Below are positions 18,288-26,430 of a stretch of DNA of 64,000 nucleotides, piece after piece. A model generated the notes under the pieces. The model was given only the letters and a program-made list of their open reading frames with translations. It was not told the origin of the DNA and did not search any database. The stretch comes from Planctomycetes bacterium UBA7888. Its GTDB lineage: Bacteria > Planctomycetota > UBA1135. Made by a program: the position numbers and the translations under genes. How positions within the stretch are numbered: the stretch's first letter is position 1; each line of letters starts with the position of its first letter. The stretch is from contig DLRM01000035.1 in NCBI GenBank assembly GCA_002500505.1, positions 45,421 through 109,420 of the forward strand, read 5' to 3'.

Positions 18288-18922
18288 AGAACAAGGCGCC
18301 CCTTTTTGCGCTTCCAAACCTTCTTCTCTACCCGGGAGCCAAGCTCCCTATCTTCTTTTCCGAGCCAAGGCACTTGGCCATGCTTCGGGACATGCAAGCT
18401 AAAGAGGGTACCTTGCTTGCCTGTGCATTGCTGAAGGGTGACTGGGAAGAAGATTACTTTGATAATCCAGAAGTCCACCCCATCGCAGGTCTGGCTCGGT
18501 TCAAAATTCCATCTTCCTTTTCTGGAGACGACTCCATTCAGCTCCTCGGGATTGGCGAAGGTCGAATTCGGATACAACAAATCCTAAAGGAAGGCCCTTT
18601 CCCCGAGGCTGAGTTTGAGCTCCTTCAAGAAACAGAGGCTCCCGAAGGAGTTTCAGCTTCCTTGCGGCGGGAGTTACTTCAGGCCATCTCCACCCTTGCC
18701 GACGGCCAGGCCATGGTTGACGATTCAGCAACACTTTCTTGGCTCTCGGATATCCTTTCCCTCGCCATGCCCATCTCCATTGAGCGAAAGTACGAAATCT
18801 TCGCCATGCTCGATGTACAAAAACGGGCTGAATCCACAATTGCCGAAATCGCCAAACTCAAAAAGGAACACTCGAGCTTCAGTGTTTTAACAGACAACAA
18901 GACCAACCCTGACTTGAACTAA
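18284..18922 (+). CDS. LON substrate-binding-domain protein
   Basis: Protein of 212 residues resembling the N-terminal (substrate-binding) domain of Lon protease without the ATPase or peptidase. The features are FALPNLLLYPGAKLPIFFSEPRH, the IAGLARF beta region and a helical C-terminal bundle (about 120-200). Stand-alone LON domains occur in many bacteria and their role is not established. It is the third gene of the mqnE-mqnA operon (4-base overlap). Confidence 0.85.
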   Translation: MKNKAPLFALPNLLLYPGAKLPIFFSEPRHLAMLRDMQAKEGTLLACALLKGDWEEDYFDNPEVHPIAGLARFKIPSSFSGDDSIQLLGIGEGRIRIQQILKEGPFPEAEFELLQETEAPEGVSASLRRELLQAISTLADGQAMVDDSATLSWLSDILSLAMPISIERKYEIFAMLDVQKRAESTIAEIAKLKKEHSSFSVLTDNKTNPDLN

Positions 18923-18936
18923 GCTATCCTATACCT

Positions 18937-19695
18937 ATGGGAATCTTCGGAGGAGTAATTGGCGGTGGTATCGGAATGATGCTTGGTGGGCCATTGGGGG
19001 CCATGCTGGGTGCTGCGATGGGCTCTTCCATGAGCGGGACGGCAACGCAAATCCCCCTTCAAACCGCAACGCGCTCCACCCAAGAACTTCAGCTCATTTT
19101 CGCTCTGGCCCTAACAAGTTTGGCCGCCAAGGTCGCCAAAGCAGACGGCAAGGTAACTAAGGAAGAAATCCAAACATTTGACCACTTCCTTAGCACTGCA
19201 CTGGGCCTTTCTAAAGAAGACCGCGCCGCTGCCTCCAAAGTATTCAATGAAGCCCGTGACAGCTCGACCCCAACTTCAGAATACACCATCCAGATTCGAC
19301 AACTCCTTGCCACTCAACCGGATCGCCTTCGTGATATCGTGACATTACTTTGCGCGATTGCTTTTGCCGACGGTGAATTCCACCCCGCTGAAGAGCATAT
19401 CATTCGGGAAATTTCCGGAGAACTTGGGTTGAGTGAAAATGATTTCCAATCCTGCAAAGCTACCTTCCGCGCCACACATGGCTCTACTACTGAAGACGCC
19501 TATGAAGTTTTGGGTGTTCCTCGCACCGCAACGGATGCTGAGGTCAAGGCCGCACATCGCCGGCTAGCTAAGGATTATCACCCCGATATTCTTCGTTCCA
19601 AAGGGCTTGCTGACGACTTCCAAGAATTCGCACGGCAAAAGATGACTGCCATTAACGAGGCATGGGAAACGGTTAAAAACGAGCGTAGTCTTTAA
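18937..19695 (+). CDS. TerB-like and DnaJ-domain protein
   Basis: Protein of 252 residues in three parts: a glycine-rich hydrophobic start (residues 1-33, GGVIGGGIGMMLGGPLGAMLG), possibly a membrane-associating segment; a TerB-like helical domain (about 50-170, with KADGKVTKEE and FADGEFHPAEE acidic repeats); and a C-terminal J-domain (187-250) with the HPD motif in AKDYHPD. The arrangement is that of DjlA-type co-chaperones, which regulate DnaK. It follows the LON gene by 14 bases and is probably in the same transcript. Confidence 0.85.
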   Translation: MGIFGGVIGGGIGMMLGGPLGAMLGAAMGSSMSGTATQIPLQTATRSTQELQLIFALALTSLAAKVAKADGKVTKEEIQTFDHFLSTALGLSKEDRAAASKVFNEARDSSTPTSEYTIQIRQLLATQPDRLRDIVTLLCAIAFADGEFHPAEEHIIREISGELGLSENDFQSCKATFRATHGSTTEDAYEVLGVPRTATDAEVKAAHRRLAKDYHPDILRSKGLADDFQEFARQKMTAINEAWETVKNERSL

Positions 19696-19707
19696 CCTTC
19701 TTCCGTT

Positions 19708-20646
19708 CTAGAGTCCGGTCGGCGAAAAAGTCACTAACAAGGGGTAGTGGTCGGTTGCGTCTTCTAGCCGCACACCTTCAACGGGAGACTCGTCGATGAC
19801 TTCAGCAGTAAGCAGAGTACTGGCAAGACTGGGAGTGCACATCGCATAATCAATCCGAGTGAGGTAGGGCTCTTTGTTGTAGGTGTACTTTTCCGTTCCC
19901 TTCATAGGATCTACCAATCCGCCATCGCGAAGAAGGCCCAAAGTGGGCATTTCGGGAACCTCATTGAAGTCTCCGCAAACCACCCCGCGATAGGCCGGAT
20001 TTTTTTTTATTTCCCCCTGAATTATTTTCAAGATTGCAGCAGATTCGGACTCCCTAACGACATCCGCAGCCTCATCACCCCACTGAGATTTGAGGTGCAC
20101 TACATAAACATCGGTCTGAAAATTCCCCTCCACCCGCACCCGCAAAAGATCCCGGCGGAAATGCTGCTCCTTCCCTTTGGAGTCTTTGAAACGAATGTGG
20201 CGATAGGACGTCACCTCGCCAAGAGGAATCCTGCTCAAGAGAGCCACATCAATTCCACGTGTGTCATTCCCTTCAAAGTGCACGACTTCGTAACCCATAT
20301 CACCGAGGTACTTGTCCACAAACTGTTCCAAATGCCAACGGTTTTCGACTTCTTGTAGAGCAACGACATCGGCATCAAACGCCTGCAACACCTTTGCTAC
20401 ACGCTCCATACGCGCATCGCTGGCGTAGGCTGGTTTGGTGATTTGGTCTCGGCGATAAGGGTCATCCCAGCGGTCAAAAAAGTTCTCAATATTCCAGGAG
20501 AGCATGCGAATAGCTGGGGGCTCTTGGGACACCTGAGGTGCCTGAGCCATGCAAAGCGCCAAAGTAGGGAGCAGAAGACTCAACATGATAGAAAGTATAG
20601 GCGAGCCAAAAATGCAGCCGAGGAAGAGCCGCTTGCTAATCCACAA
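19708..20646 (-). CDS. Secreted endonuclease/exonuclease/phosphatase-family protein
   Basis: Mg2+-dependent hydrolase of 312 residues. The signal peptide covers about the first 35 residues. Catalytic blocks of the EEP fold are MLSWNIENFF, ALQEVENRW (Glu metal ligand), GDFNEVP (Asp-Asn), and DHYPLLVTF (Asp-His). A nuclease is more likely than a sphingomyelinase, since the neighbour is an OB-fold lipoprotein and no lipid motif is seen. Start is uncertain: TTG 20646 gives a charged signal peptide and an 11-base overlap with the previous gene; ATG 20586 is an alternative. Confidence 0.85.
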   Translation of the reverse strand: MWISKRLFLGCIFGSPILSIMLSLLLPTLALCMAQAPQVSQEPPAIRMLSWNIENFFDRWDDPYRRDQITKPAYASDARMERVAKVLQAFDADVVALQEVENRWHLEQFVDKYLGDMGYEVVHFEGNDTRGIDVALLSRIPLGEVTSYRHIRFKDSKGKEQHFRRDLLRVRVEGNFQTDVYVVHLKSQWGDEAADVVRESESAAILKIIQGEIKKNPAYRGVVCGDFNEVPEMPTLGLLRDGGLVDPMKGTEKYTYNKEPYLTRIDYAMCTPSLASTLLTAEVIDESPVEGVRLEDATDHYPLLVTFSPTGL

Positions 20647-21109
20647 CCGTGATTTGATCAGGATTCTGAATCACAATCTGGGGGGCACCGCGGTGCTCGC
20701 CCACCTTGCCGAGAATTCGCACCGTTTTGTCGAGGTAGTAAGTCTCGGGGGATTCCGGAAAGTCCGGAAAAGTTCGAGAAAAAATGACGGCGTGGAATTG
20801 ACCTTCCCATTCCTCTTTGAAGTTCAAAAAACACGCCTTCCCGCTGTTATGGGTGCCCACGACCTTGCCCTCCGTAAGAACGACTTGGCCCATGTACTGC
20901 GGAGCTTGCTCCCACGGAACAGTGGCGACAGGTTCGTCCAGAACATCCAGCCTCCGCCAAGGGCGTAGAGGCTCAGTTGCGTCCGGGTCGCGGGAGGTGT
21001 CGTTGAGAGGGTTCGCTCTGACAGCATCCTGAACCGGATTCTTCAGGGGTAAATTAGATTCGCAGCTACTTACAAAAAGAAGAAGGCCCAACAAGAGAGC
21101 ACGAATCAT
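20636..21109 (-). CDS. OB-fold lipoprotein
   Basis: Lipoprotein of 157 residues. The signal peptide ends in the lipobox FVSSC; residues 65-155 form an OB-like beta-barrel (GQVVLTEGKVVGTHNSGKA, then KACFLNFKEEWEGQFHAVIF, typical of nucleic-acid-binding OB modules). ATG 21109 is chosen because it overlaps the proS stop (ATGA). The next gene encodes a secreted nuclease-like protein, so a role in handling extracellular nucleic acid is possible but unproven. Confidence 0.75.
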   Translation of the reverse strand: MIRALLLGLLLFVSSCESNLPLKNPVQDAVRANPLNDTSRDPDATEPLRPWRRLDVLDEPVATVPWEQAPQYMGQVVLTEGKVVGTHNSGKACFLNFKEEWEGQFHAVIFSRTFPDFPESPETYYLDKTVRILGKVGEHRGAPQIVIQNPDQITVVD

Positions 21110-22845
21110 TTCCCACACTCCGCTTTCACCTTGGCAATGACTCGTTCAAGAGCTTCCTCAGCAGAGACCACCTCCTTTTCTCCACCAGAACGGGGGCTCC
21201 ACTCGACTTTACGGTCACCTGCATCTCGACCTACCACTATGCGTAGTGGAATCCCAATCAAATCAGCATCCTTGAACTTGGCGCCAGGGCTTACTTTTTT
21301 GCGGTCGTCCACTAAAACATCCACGCCGGAAGATTCCAATTCCTTTTCCAGCTCAGCACAAAGCGCGTCTTGCTCCTCAACTCCAGCCTTCATTTGCACA
21401 ATCAAAACCTGATAAGGCGCAATAGGTAGCGGCCAAATCATGCCGCCTTCATCGTGATTTTGTTCAATCGCCGAGGCCGCAACTCGGCTCACACCAATTC
21501 CATAGCAACCCATCCAAAGAGGAAGTGTCTTTTGGTTTTCATCCAGAAAAGAAGCGTCCATGGCCTCGGAGTACTTCGTTCCAAGTTGGAAAATATGGCC
21601 GACTTCAATTCCACGAGTGATTTCAATTTTTCCCTTGCCACAAACCGTTTCATCGCCGGCCTGAACTACACCGAAATCAGCAGTTTCGGGCTGCTCTAAA
21701 TCGCGGCCGAACCAAACATCTAGCCAATGGGTGTCCGTTTCATTCCCACCACACAAGAACCCCTGAGCGCCATCAACAGAAGAATCCGCAAGTATGCGAA
21801 CATCTTCGGACAAACCGATTGGGCCTGCGAAGCCGGGCTCTGCTCCAGTGGCTGCCCGGACTTGCTTTTCATCAGCCAATTCGAGTTTGAGAGCATTCAA
21901 ATGATTCAACAACTTCACTTCGTTGAGTTCGCGATCTCCACGACACATCACGGCCACCGTTTGGGTGTGATCCTCCCAGACGGCCTCATACAGAACAGTT
22001 TTCAACAATCGCTCTATGCCTAAGTCAGGGAAAAGCTTTAGCAAATCTTCGCAAGTCTTTGCTCCTGGAGTGGGCTCTTTGTGCATTTCCACTTTTTCGG
22101 GCTTCGCACCGGAATGAGCAATACGAGAAGCCGCTTTCTCAATGTTGGCGGCGTAACCTGTTTCATGACACACTGCAATCGCATCTTCACCCGTCTCGGC
22201 ATCTACCATGAACTCTTCCGAGCCCGACCCACCAATGGCACCAGAATCAGCTTCAACTGCTGTGAATCGCAGGCCACACCGCGAAAAAATATTCCGGTAA
22301 ACCTGCCGCATTTTTGCGTAGGATTCCTGCATCGCCTCTTCGGTGGCATCAAAAGAGTAAGCATCTTTCATGATGAACTCTCGCCCACGCATCAAGCCAA
22401 AACGCGGACGAATCTCGTCGCGGAACTTGGTTTGAATTTGGTAAAGAGTCACTGGGAGTTGCTTCCAAGATTGCACCTGTTTGCGTACAAAGTGGGTGAT
22501 GACTTCTTCATGCGTTGGGCCCAAACAAACTTCGGAACCTTTCCGATCGCGGAAATGAAACAAAATTCCATCGTTCACATAACGCTCCCATCTGCCTGAT
22601 TCGTCCCAAAGCTCACGAGGCTGAACCGCCGGCATCAATAGTTCCTGACAACCCGCTTGGTCGTGCTCTTCGCGAACGATTTGCTCAATTTTTCGCAAGA
22701 CTCGCCACATCATGGGGCCATACACATAAAGACCCGCACCGAGCTTCAAAATGAAGCCTGCGCGTGCCATCAAAGCGTGAGAACGAACTTCGGCATCGGC
22801 CGGTTCTTCCCGAAAAGTCACGAACAACTGCTGAGAAAGTCGCAT
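21106..22845 (-). CDS. proS: Prolyl-tRNA synthetase ProS (bacterial type)
   Basis: Class II aminoacyl-tRNA synthetase of 579 residues that charges tRNA-Pro. Motif 2 is visible as LGPTHEEVITH and RFGLMRGREFIMKDAYSF; motif 3 is in GCYGIGVSRV. An insertion between them (about residues 225-385) is the editing domain of bacterial-type ProS. The C-terminal anticodon-binding domain follows (QVLIVQMKAG..., VDVLVDDRKKVSPGAKFKD). It is the first gene of a three-gene minus-strand operon. Confidence 0.97.
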   Translation of the reverse strand: MRLSQQLFVTFREEPADAEVRSHALMARAGFILKLGAGLYVYGPMMWRVLRKIEQIVREEHDQAGCQELLMPAVQPRELWDESGRWERYVNDGILFHFRDRKGSEVCLGPTHEEVITHFVRKQVQSWKQLPVTLYQIQTKFRDEIRPRFGLMRGREFIMKDAYSFDATEEAMQESYAKMRQVYRNIFSRCGLRFTAVEADSGAIGGSGSEEFMVDAETGEDAIAVCHETGYAANIEKAASRIAHSGAKPEKVEMHKEPTPGAKTCEDLLKLFPDLGIERLLKTVLYEAVWEDHTQTVAVMCRGDRELNEVKLLNHLNALKLELADEKQVRAATGAEPGFAGPIGLSEDVRILADSSVDGAQGFLCGGNETDTHWLDVWFGRDLEQPETADFGVVQAGDETVCGKGKIEITRGIEVGHIFQLGTKYSEAMDASFLDENQKTLPLWMGCYGIGVSRVAASAIEQNHDEGGMIWPLPIAPYQVLIVQMKAGVEEQDALCAELEKELESSGVDVLVDDRKKVSPGAKFKDADLIGIPLRIVVGRDAGDRKVEWSPRSGGEKEVVSAEEALERVIAKVKAECGK

Positions 22846-22914
22846 GCTGACCAGATTCTAATAGCTCGGAGGTTTCAGTACACCATTCTGCCTGCTCGTT
22901 CGTAGCATAAGGAC

Positions 22915-25542
22915 ATGCCTCGACGCCTTCTCTATGCCCTTTTTGGGTTCGGTCTCCTAGCCGCCTTGGTTCTGATTCTTCGGGCCGGCACGGATTCTGC
23001 GTCGAATCGTTCACCGGGACTCTCCACGCCTTGGGAAGTTGAGGAAACTTCACCTGCTGAGCTAGACGCCCCAACAAACTCTCATACCACAGCTCCTCCA
23101 CTACGAACTGAATGGGAGGACCCCACTCCAGTGGCGGGCGAAGAACTTGACCTTGGAATTCCCTCCTTTCGTGGACGCGTCATGCTCCCGAACAACACTC
23201 CAGCCACAGGAGCCACTATCCACGCTTGGGGTCTCTCCGGTTGGGCCATGTATTTAGATCGCGCCGCCTTGGAAAAACCAGACACGGTTCAGTTTCAGAC
23301 CACTTGCGGGAAAGACGGCCGCTTTGCTCTTCCTGAATCTCCTAGAGATGGCCTTCGCTTCATTATTCGCGCCCAAGCAAAAGACTTTCCGCCGCTGGAT
23401 CTCCAAAACCTGCCCGCCACTCCAGGCCGTACGCGCGAGCTGGGCGACCTCACCCTTGCTCCCGGATTCCAACTTTCAGGGATAGTTACTGGCCAAGGCG
23501 GAACTGCCATTGCGGGGGCACGCGTGGTTCCTGTTCTGGAACCGGATACCGCAGCCTTTTCCCGACGCCGCTTACTCGCCCTCCCGCCTTTGCCGGGTTA
23601 TGAATCCATCACGGACGCGCAAGGAAGCTTTTCTTTCGAACAACTCCCCCCAGGGCGATTTCATTTGAGGGCTCAAGCCCTCCTTTGGGCCGATGGCTAC
23701 TCTGCCCCCGTGAACGGCAAAAGCCATGACACTGTTACGGATCTGAGTATCTCTCTTTTGCCTTCTCTTGCCTTGACTGGGTGGGTGTATGGCCCCAATG
23801 GCGCAGGCATTCCGGATGCGCGGATTCGATTGGATTTAAGCTCGGAAGAACGACTTGAAACAAAAACAGATGGAGATGGAGAATTCCAACTCGACCGCCC
23901 TGAAGAAAGCAAAAATCCTCGACTGCGCATCTCCGCTCCTGGTTATCGCCCAACAAGGGTTACGGTAGAAAACCCGGACTACCGCCAAGAAATCCAACTC
24001 CATCCTCTTCCCGCCATTCAAGGCGTCGTGAAAGACAATTTGGGGCGCGGGGTGGTAGGAGCCGTGGTTCGAATTGTGGAGCGCTCATCCAGTCGTCGGC
24101 GCAATATCCATCCCTCCAGATTACGATTCGTCGGGGAGACAAAAACGGATTCTGAAGGAGGGTTCCATCTCTCGGCTGATATTTGGAGGTCTTGGGGGGA
24201 ACACTTCAAAATTGCTGCTTGGTCGGACACGCACACTCCCGCCGTTTCGGATGATTTGGACTTCCGCAAAGAGGGTGAGATTCCAAACTTCATCGAACTC
24301 ACTCTTCAGGAAGGCCTTCAGATTTCCGGAGTCGTCCTATCTCCTTTTGCAAGCTCCCTTCCTAAGGCTCGAGTGCATCTCCGAAAATTGTATGGCCAGC
24401 GCCCAGGAAATCGCACCCCCATCGCACCAGACACACAACGGCCAGGAAGTATCCTCGAAACAACCAATGCGGATGAAGAAGGTCAGTTCTCTTTTTCTGG
24501 CTTAGCTGTTGGAGCTTACCGAGTTGAAGCCCACGCGCCTGGGTTCTCTCCTGCTGAATCCGAGGAACTTCAGCTCCTCCACGACTCTCTTGAAGTCGCT
24601 CTTCAAGTTCCGGCGGCTTCCGCCCTCACTGGAGTCGTCACTGGCAACCGAGCTCTATTCGAAACTCTACGAGTGACCGCATCTTCCCCAGGCCGGGACC
24701 CGTTGGACACAACCGTCGATGGAGAAGGGGAATTTGAATTCCCCGACATTGCACCTGGGGATTACGACCTTGTTTTGCGAGAAGTGGACCGAGTTCTTTC
24801 GGGCTCTTCCTTTGGCTTAGGGACCGGCGATGGGCTTGCCGAAGTTCATGGCATTTCGGTTGCCGAAGGACAAACTGCGATTCAAAACTTACACATTGAT
24901 TTAGAAGGTCGGAGTATTTTGCGAGGAACGGTTCGAGTTAATGGGGTCGCCAAAGCTGGCATGAACCTGTTCCTATTCCCTAAAGATTTTGGAGCTTCCG
25001 GGGATCCCCGTCTTGGATGGCGCCAACTCAGCCGCCACCTCAGAAGTGCAGCAACGGACTACCGTGGAGAATTTCTTTTTGCAGCGGTGGACCCAAAAGA
25101 TTTTTGGCTCGTTGTGGACCAAGGCGGGCGTTGGCCTGAGGGCATTTTTAATTTTGGAGGACCGGATGATTTAGAAACCGGGCCGACTGGCTTAGGCCGC
25201 TTGGAAATTGAACTCCAGGAGAACGTAGAGCTTGTTCGAGACTTCAACCTGCACCTCGGAACCTTAATAGGCCGAGCCATGAAAAATGGGAAAAATGGAA
25301 CCCTAGTTCCCGTTCGCGGAGGTAGTGGAACTTTGACTCCGGCACCAGGCTCCCAATCCGGAGTCGGGCCGCGAGAAATTGGCCTGCGACGCTCTGGTCA
25401 TTTCAGATTGAATCAAATCCCTGCTGGTGATTGGACTCTCACGCTTCGAGGGGATGGACTGCGCAAAAACAACTTCCCTGTTTCCGTTATTACTGGAGAC
25501 CAAACTGTTGTAGAGCCTGTGCTCGAGAAAAAGAAACGCTAA
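22915..25542 (+). CDS. Surface protein of repeated carboxypeptidase-regulatory-like (Ig-fold) modules
   Basis: Protein of 875 residues with an N-terminal signal-anchor (about 5-24) followed by several beta-sandwich modules. Module starts are marked by repeats such as LSGIVTGQGGTAIAGARV, LTGWVYGPNGAGIPDARI, IQGVVKDNLGRGVVGAVV, ISGVVLSPFASSLPKARV and LTGVVTGNR, each followed by T-D-x-x-G-x-F-x-L/F/P (for instance TDAQGSFSFEQLPPG and ADEEGQFSFSGLAVG). No enzymatic domain was seen. Such proteins are probably adhesive or scaffold proteins on the cell surface. Start ATG 22915 follows AAGGAC. It is divergent from proS. Confidence 0.8.
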   Translation: MPRRLLYALFGFGLLAALVLILRAGTDSASNRSPGLSTPWEVEETSPAELDAPTNSHTTAPPLRTEWEDPTPVAGEELDLGIPSFRGRVMLPNNTPATGATIHAWGLSGWAMYLDRAALEKPDTVQFQTTCGKDGRFALPESPRDGLRFIIRAQAKDFPPLDLQNLPATPGRTRELGDLTLAPGFQLSGIVTGQGGTAIAGARVVPVLEPDTAAFSRRRLLALPPLPGYESITDAQGSFSFEQLPPGRFHLRAQALLWADGYSAPVNGKSHDTVTDLSISLLPSLALTGWVYGPNGAGIPDARIRLDLSSEERLETKTDGDGEFQLDRPEESKNPRLRISAPGYRPTRVTVENPDYRQEIQLHPLPAIQGVVKDNLGRGVVGAVVRIVERSSSRRRNIHPSRLRFVGETKTDSEGGFHLSADIWRSWGEHFKIAAWSDTHTPAVSDDLDFRKEGEIPNFIELTLQEGLQISGVVLSPFASSLPKARVHLRKLYGQRPGNRTPIAPDTQRPGSILETTNADEEGQFSFSGLAVGAYRVEAHAPGFSPAESEELQLLHDSLEVALQVPAASALTGVVTGNRALFETLRVTASSPGRDPLDTTVDGEGEFEFPDIAPGDYDLVLREVDRVLSGSSFGLGTGDGLAEVHGISVAEGQTAIQNLHIDLEGRSILRGTVRVNGVAKAGMNLFLFPKDFGASGDPRLGWRQLSRHLRSAATDYRGEFLFAAVDPKDFWLVVDQGGRWPEGIFNFGGPDDLETGPTGLGRLEIELQENVELVRDFNLHLGTLIGRAMKNGKNGTLVPVRGGSGTLTPAPGSQSGVGPREIGLRRSGHFRLNQIPAGDWTLTLRGDGLRKNNFPVSVITGDQTVVEPVLEKKKR

Positions 25543-25551
25543 GCTTTGAAA

Positions 25552-26430
25552 ATGGGCTCCTTTCGCGTTTTTCTCGCTTGGTTTGCTCCCCTCCTGACCC
25601 TTGCCCTTGTGCTTATCCTTGGCCGTGGGTGCGGGCCTTCGGCCTTGATGGACTTCAATCCGCCAAAGATGGAAGCTTCTCAATTGAAAGACTTACCGGA
25701 GCCCATAACAATTCAACTCCGCCTGGAAAAATCTGATGGGAGTCCCGCCGCCGGGGCCACCCTTGTTGCCCTTCAACCCAGCCTTGTTTCCGCAACCGTG
25801 AACCGCAATGGGATTGCAAGTTTGGTGCTCACTCAAAAAGGTTCTCTTGAATTTATGGGTTGGCTTACTGGTCATGAAGTCCTTCATGTTACCGACTGGA
25901 ATGAAGCCAAATCCGAGACCATTCGCTTTATCGCCCGCGACCGAGGACCACTCGGAACACTCCCGAAATTGGAAGAACGCGACATCGCTCTTCAACTGCT
26001 TCAGTCGGCCAATCAGGAACCTCTGGCGGGCGCCCTTGTTTTAGGCAAAGATGCACAGGAGGGCCCTCCTTGGGTTGCTATCAGCGATTCGACAGGGCGA
26101 GCCGTTCTGAAGGGTACAACCAAACAACTCAAAACCATTCAAGTTTATGCCCCGGGTTTGCCACCAAAAACGGCTTGGCTTTTGGGCTCCACCCCCATGG
26201 ACTCCCTGCCTAATCCGTGGGTTTTGCAAACAAAGACCCTCGTGATTGAAGACGCCCAACCTGGCGAAGTCCTCTGTTTCAGAAAAGAACCGGATGGGGA
26301 CTTGTTGCCGATGAAACTATTTCCTGAATCTGGATTTTTGTCTTGGGGACCTCTCCCAGAGGCAAGCTATACCCTTGTTCACCCTCAAGCGATTTCATCT
26401 GAGGGCACGCCTGCTATCGAAACGAAGTAA
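25552..26430 (+). CDS. Secreted protein with two carboxypeptidase-regulatory-like modules
   Basis: Protein of 292 residues, nine bases after the preceding surface protein and probably co-transcribed. A hydrophobic signal-anchor (residues 5-25) ends near GRGCGPS, an atypical lipobox. Two Ig-like modules follow: ITIQLRLEKSDGSPAAGATLV and ALQLLQSANQEPLAGALVL. It may be a shorter paralogue of 22915-25542. TTG 25546 is an alternative start. The end overlaps the convergent gene by 17 bases. Function unknown. Confidence 0.65.
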   Translation: MGSFRVFLAWFAPLLTLALVLILGRGCGPSALMDFNPPKMEASQLKDLPEPITIQLRLEKSDGSPAAGATLVALQPSLVSATVNRNGIASLVLTQKGSLEFMGWLTGHEVLHVTDWNEAKSETIRFIARDRGPLGTLPKLEERDIALQLLQSANQEPLAGALVLGKDAQEGPPWVAISDSTGRAVLKGTTKQLKTIQVYAPGLPPKTAWLLGSTPMDSLPNPWVLQTKTLVIEDAQPGEVLCFRKEPDGDLLPMKLFPESGFLSWGPLPEASYTLVHPQAISSEGTPAIETK

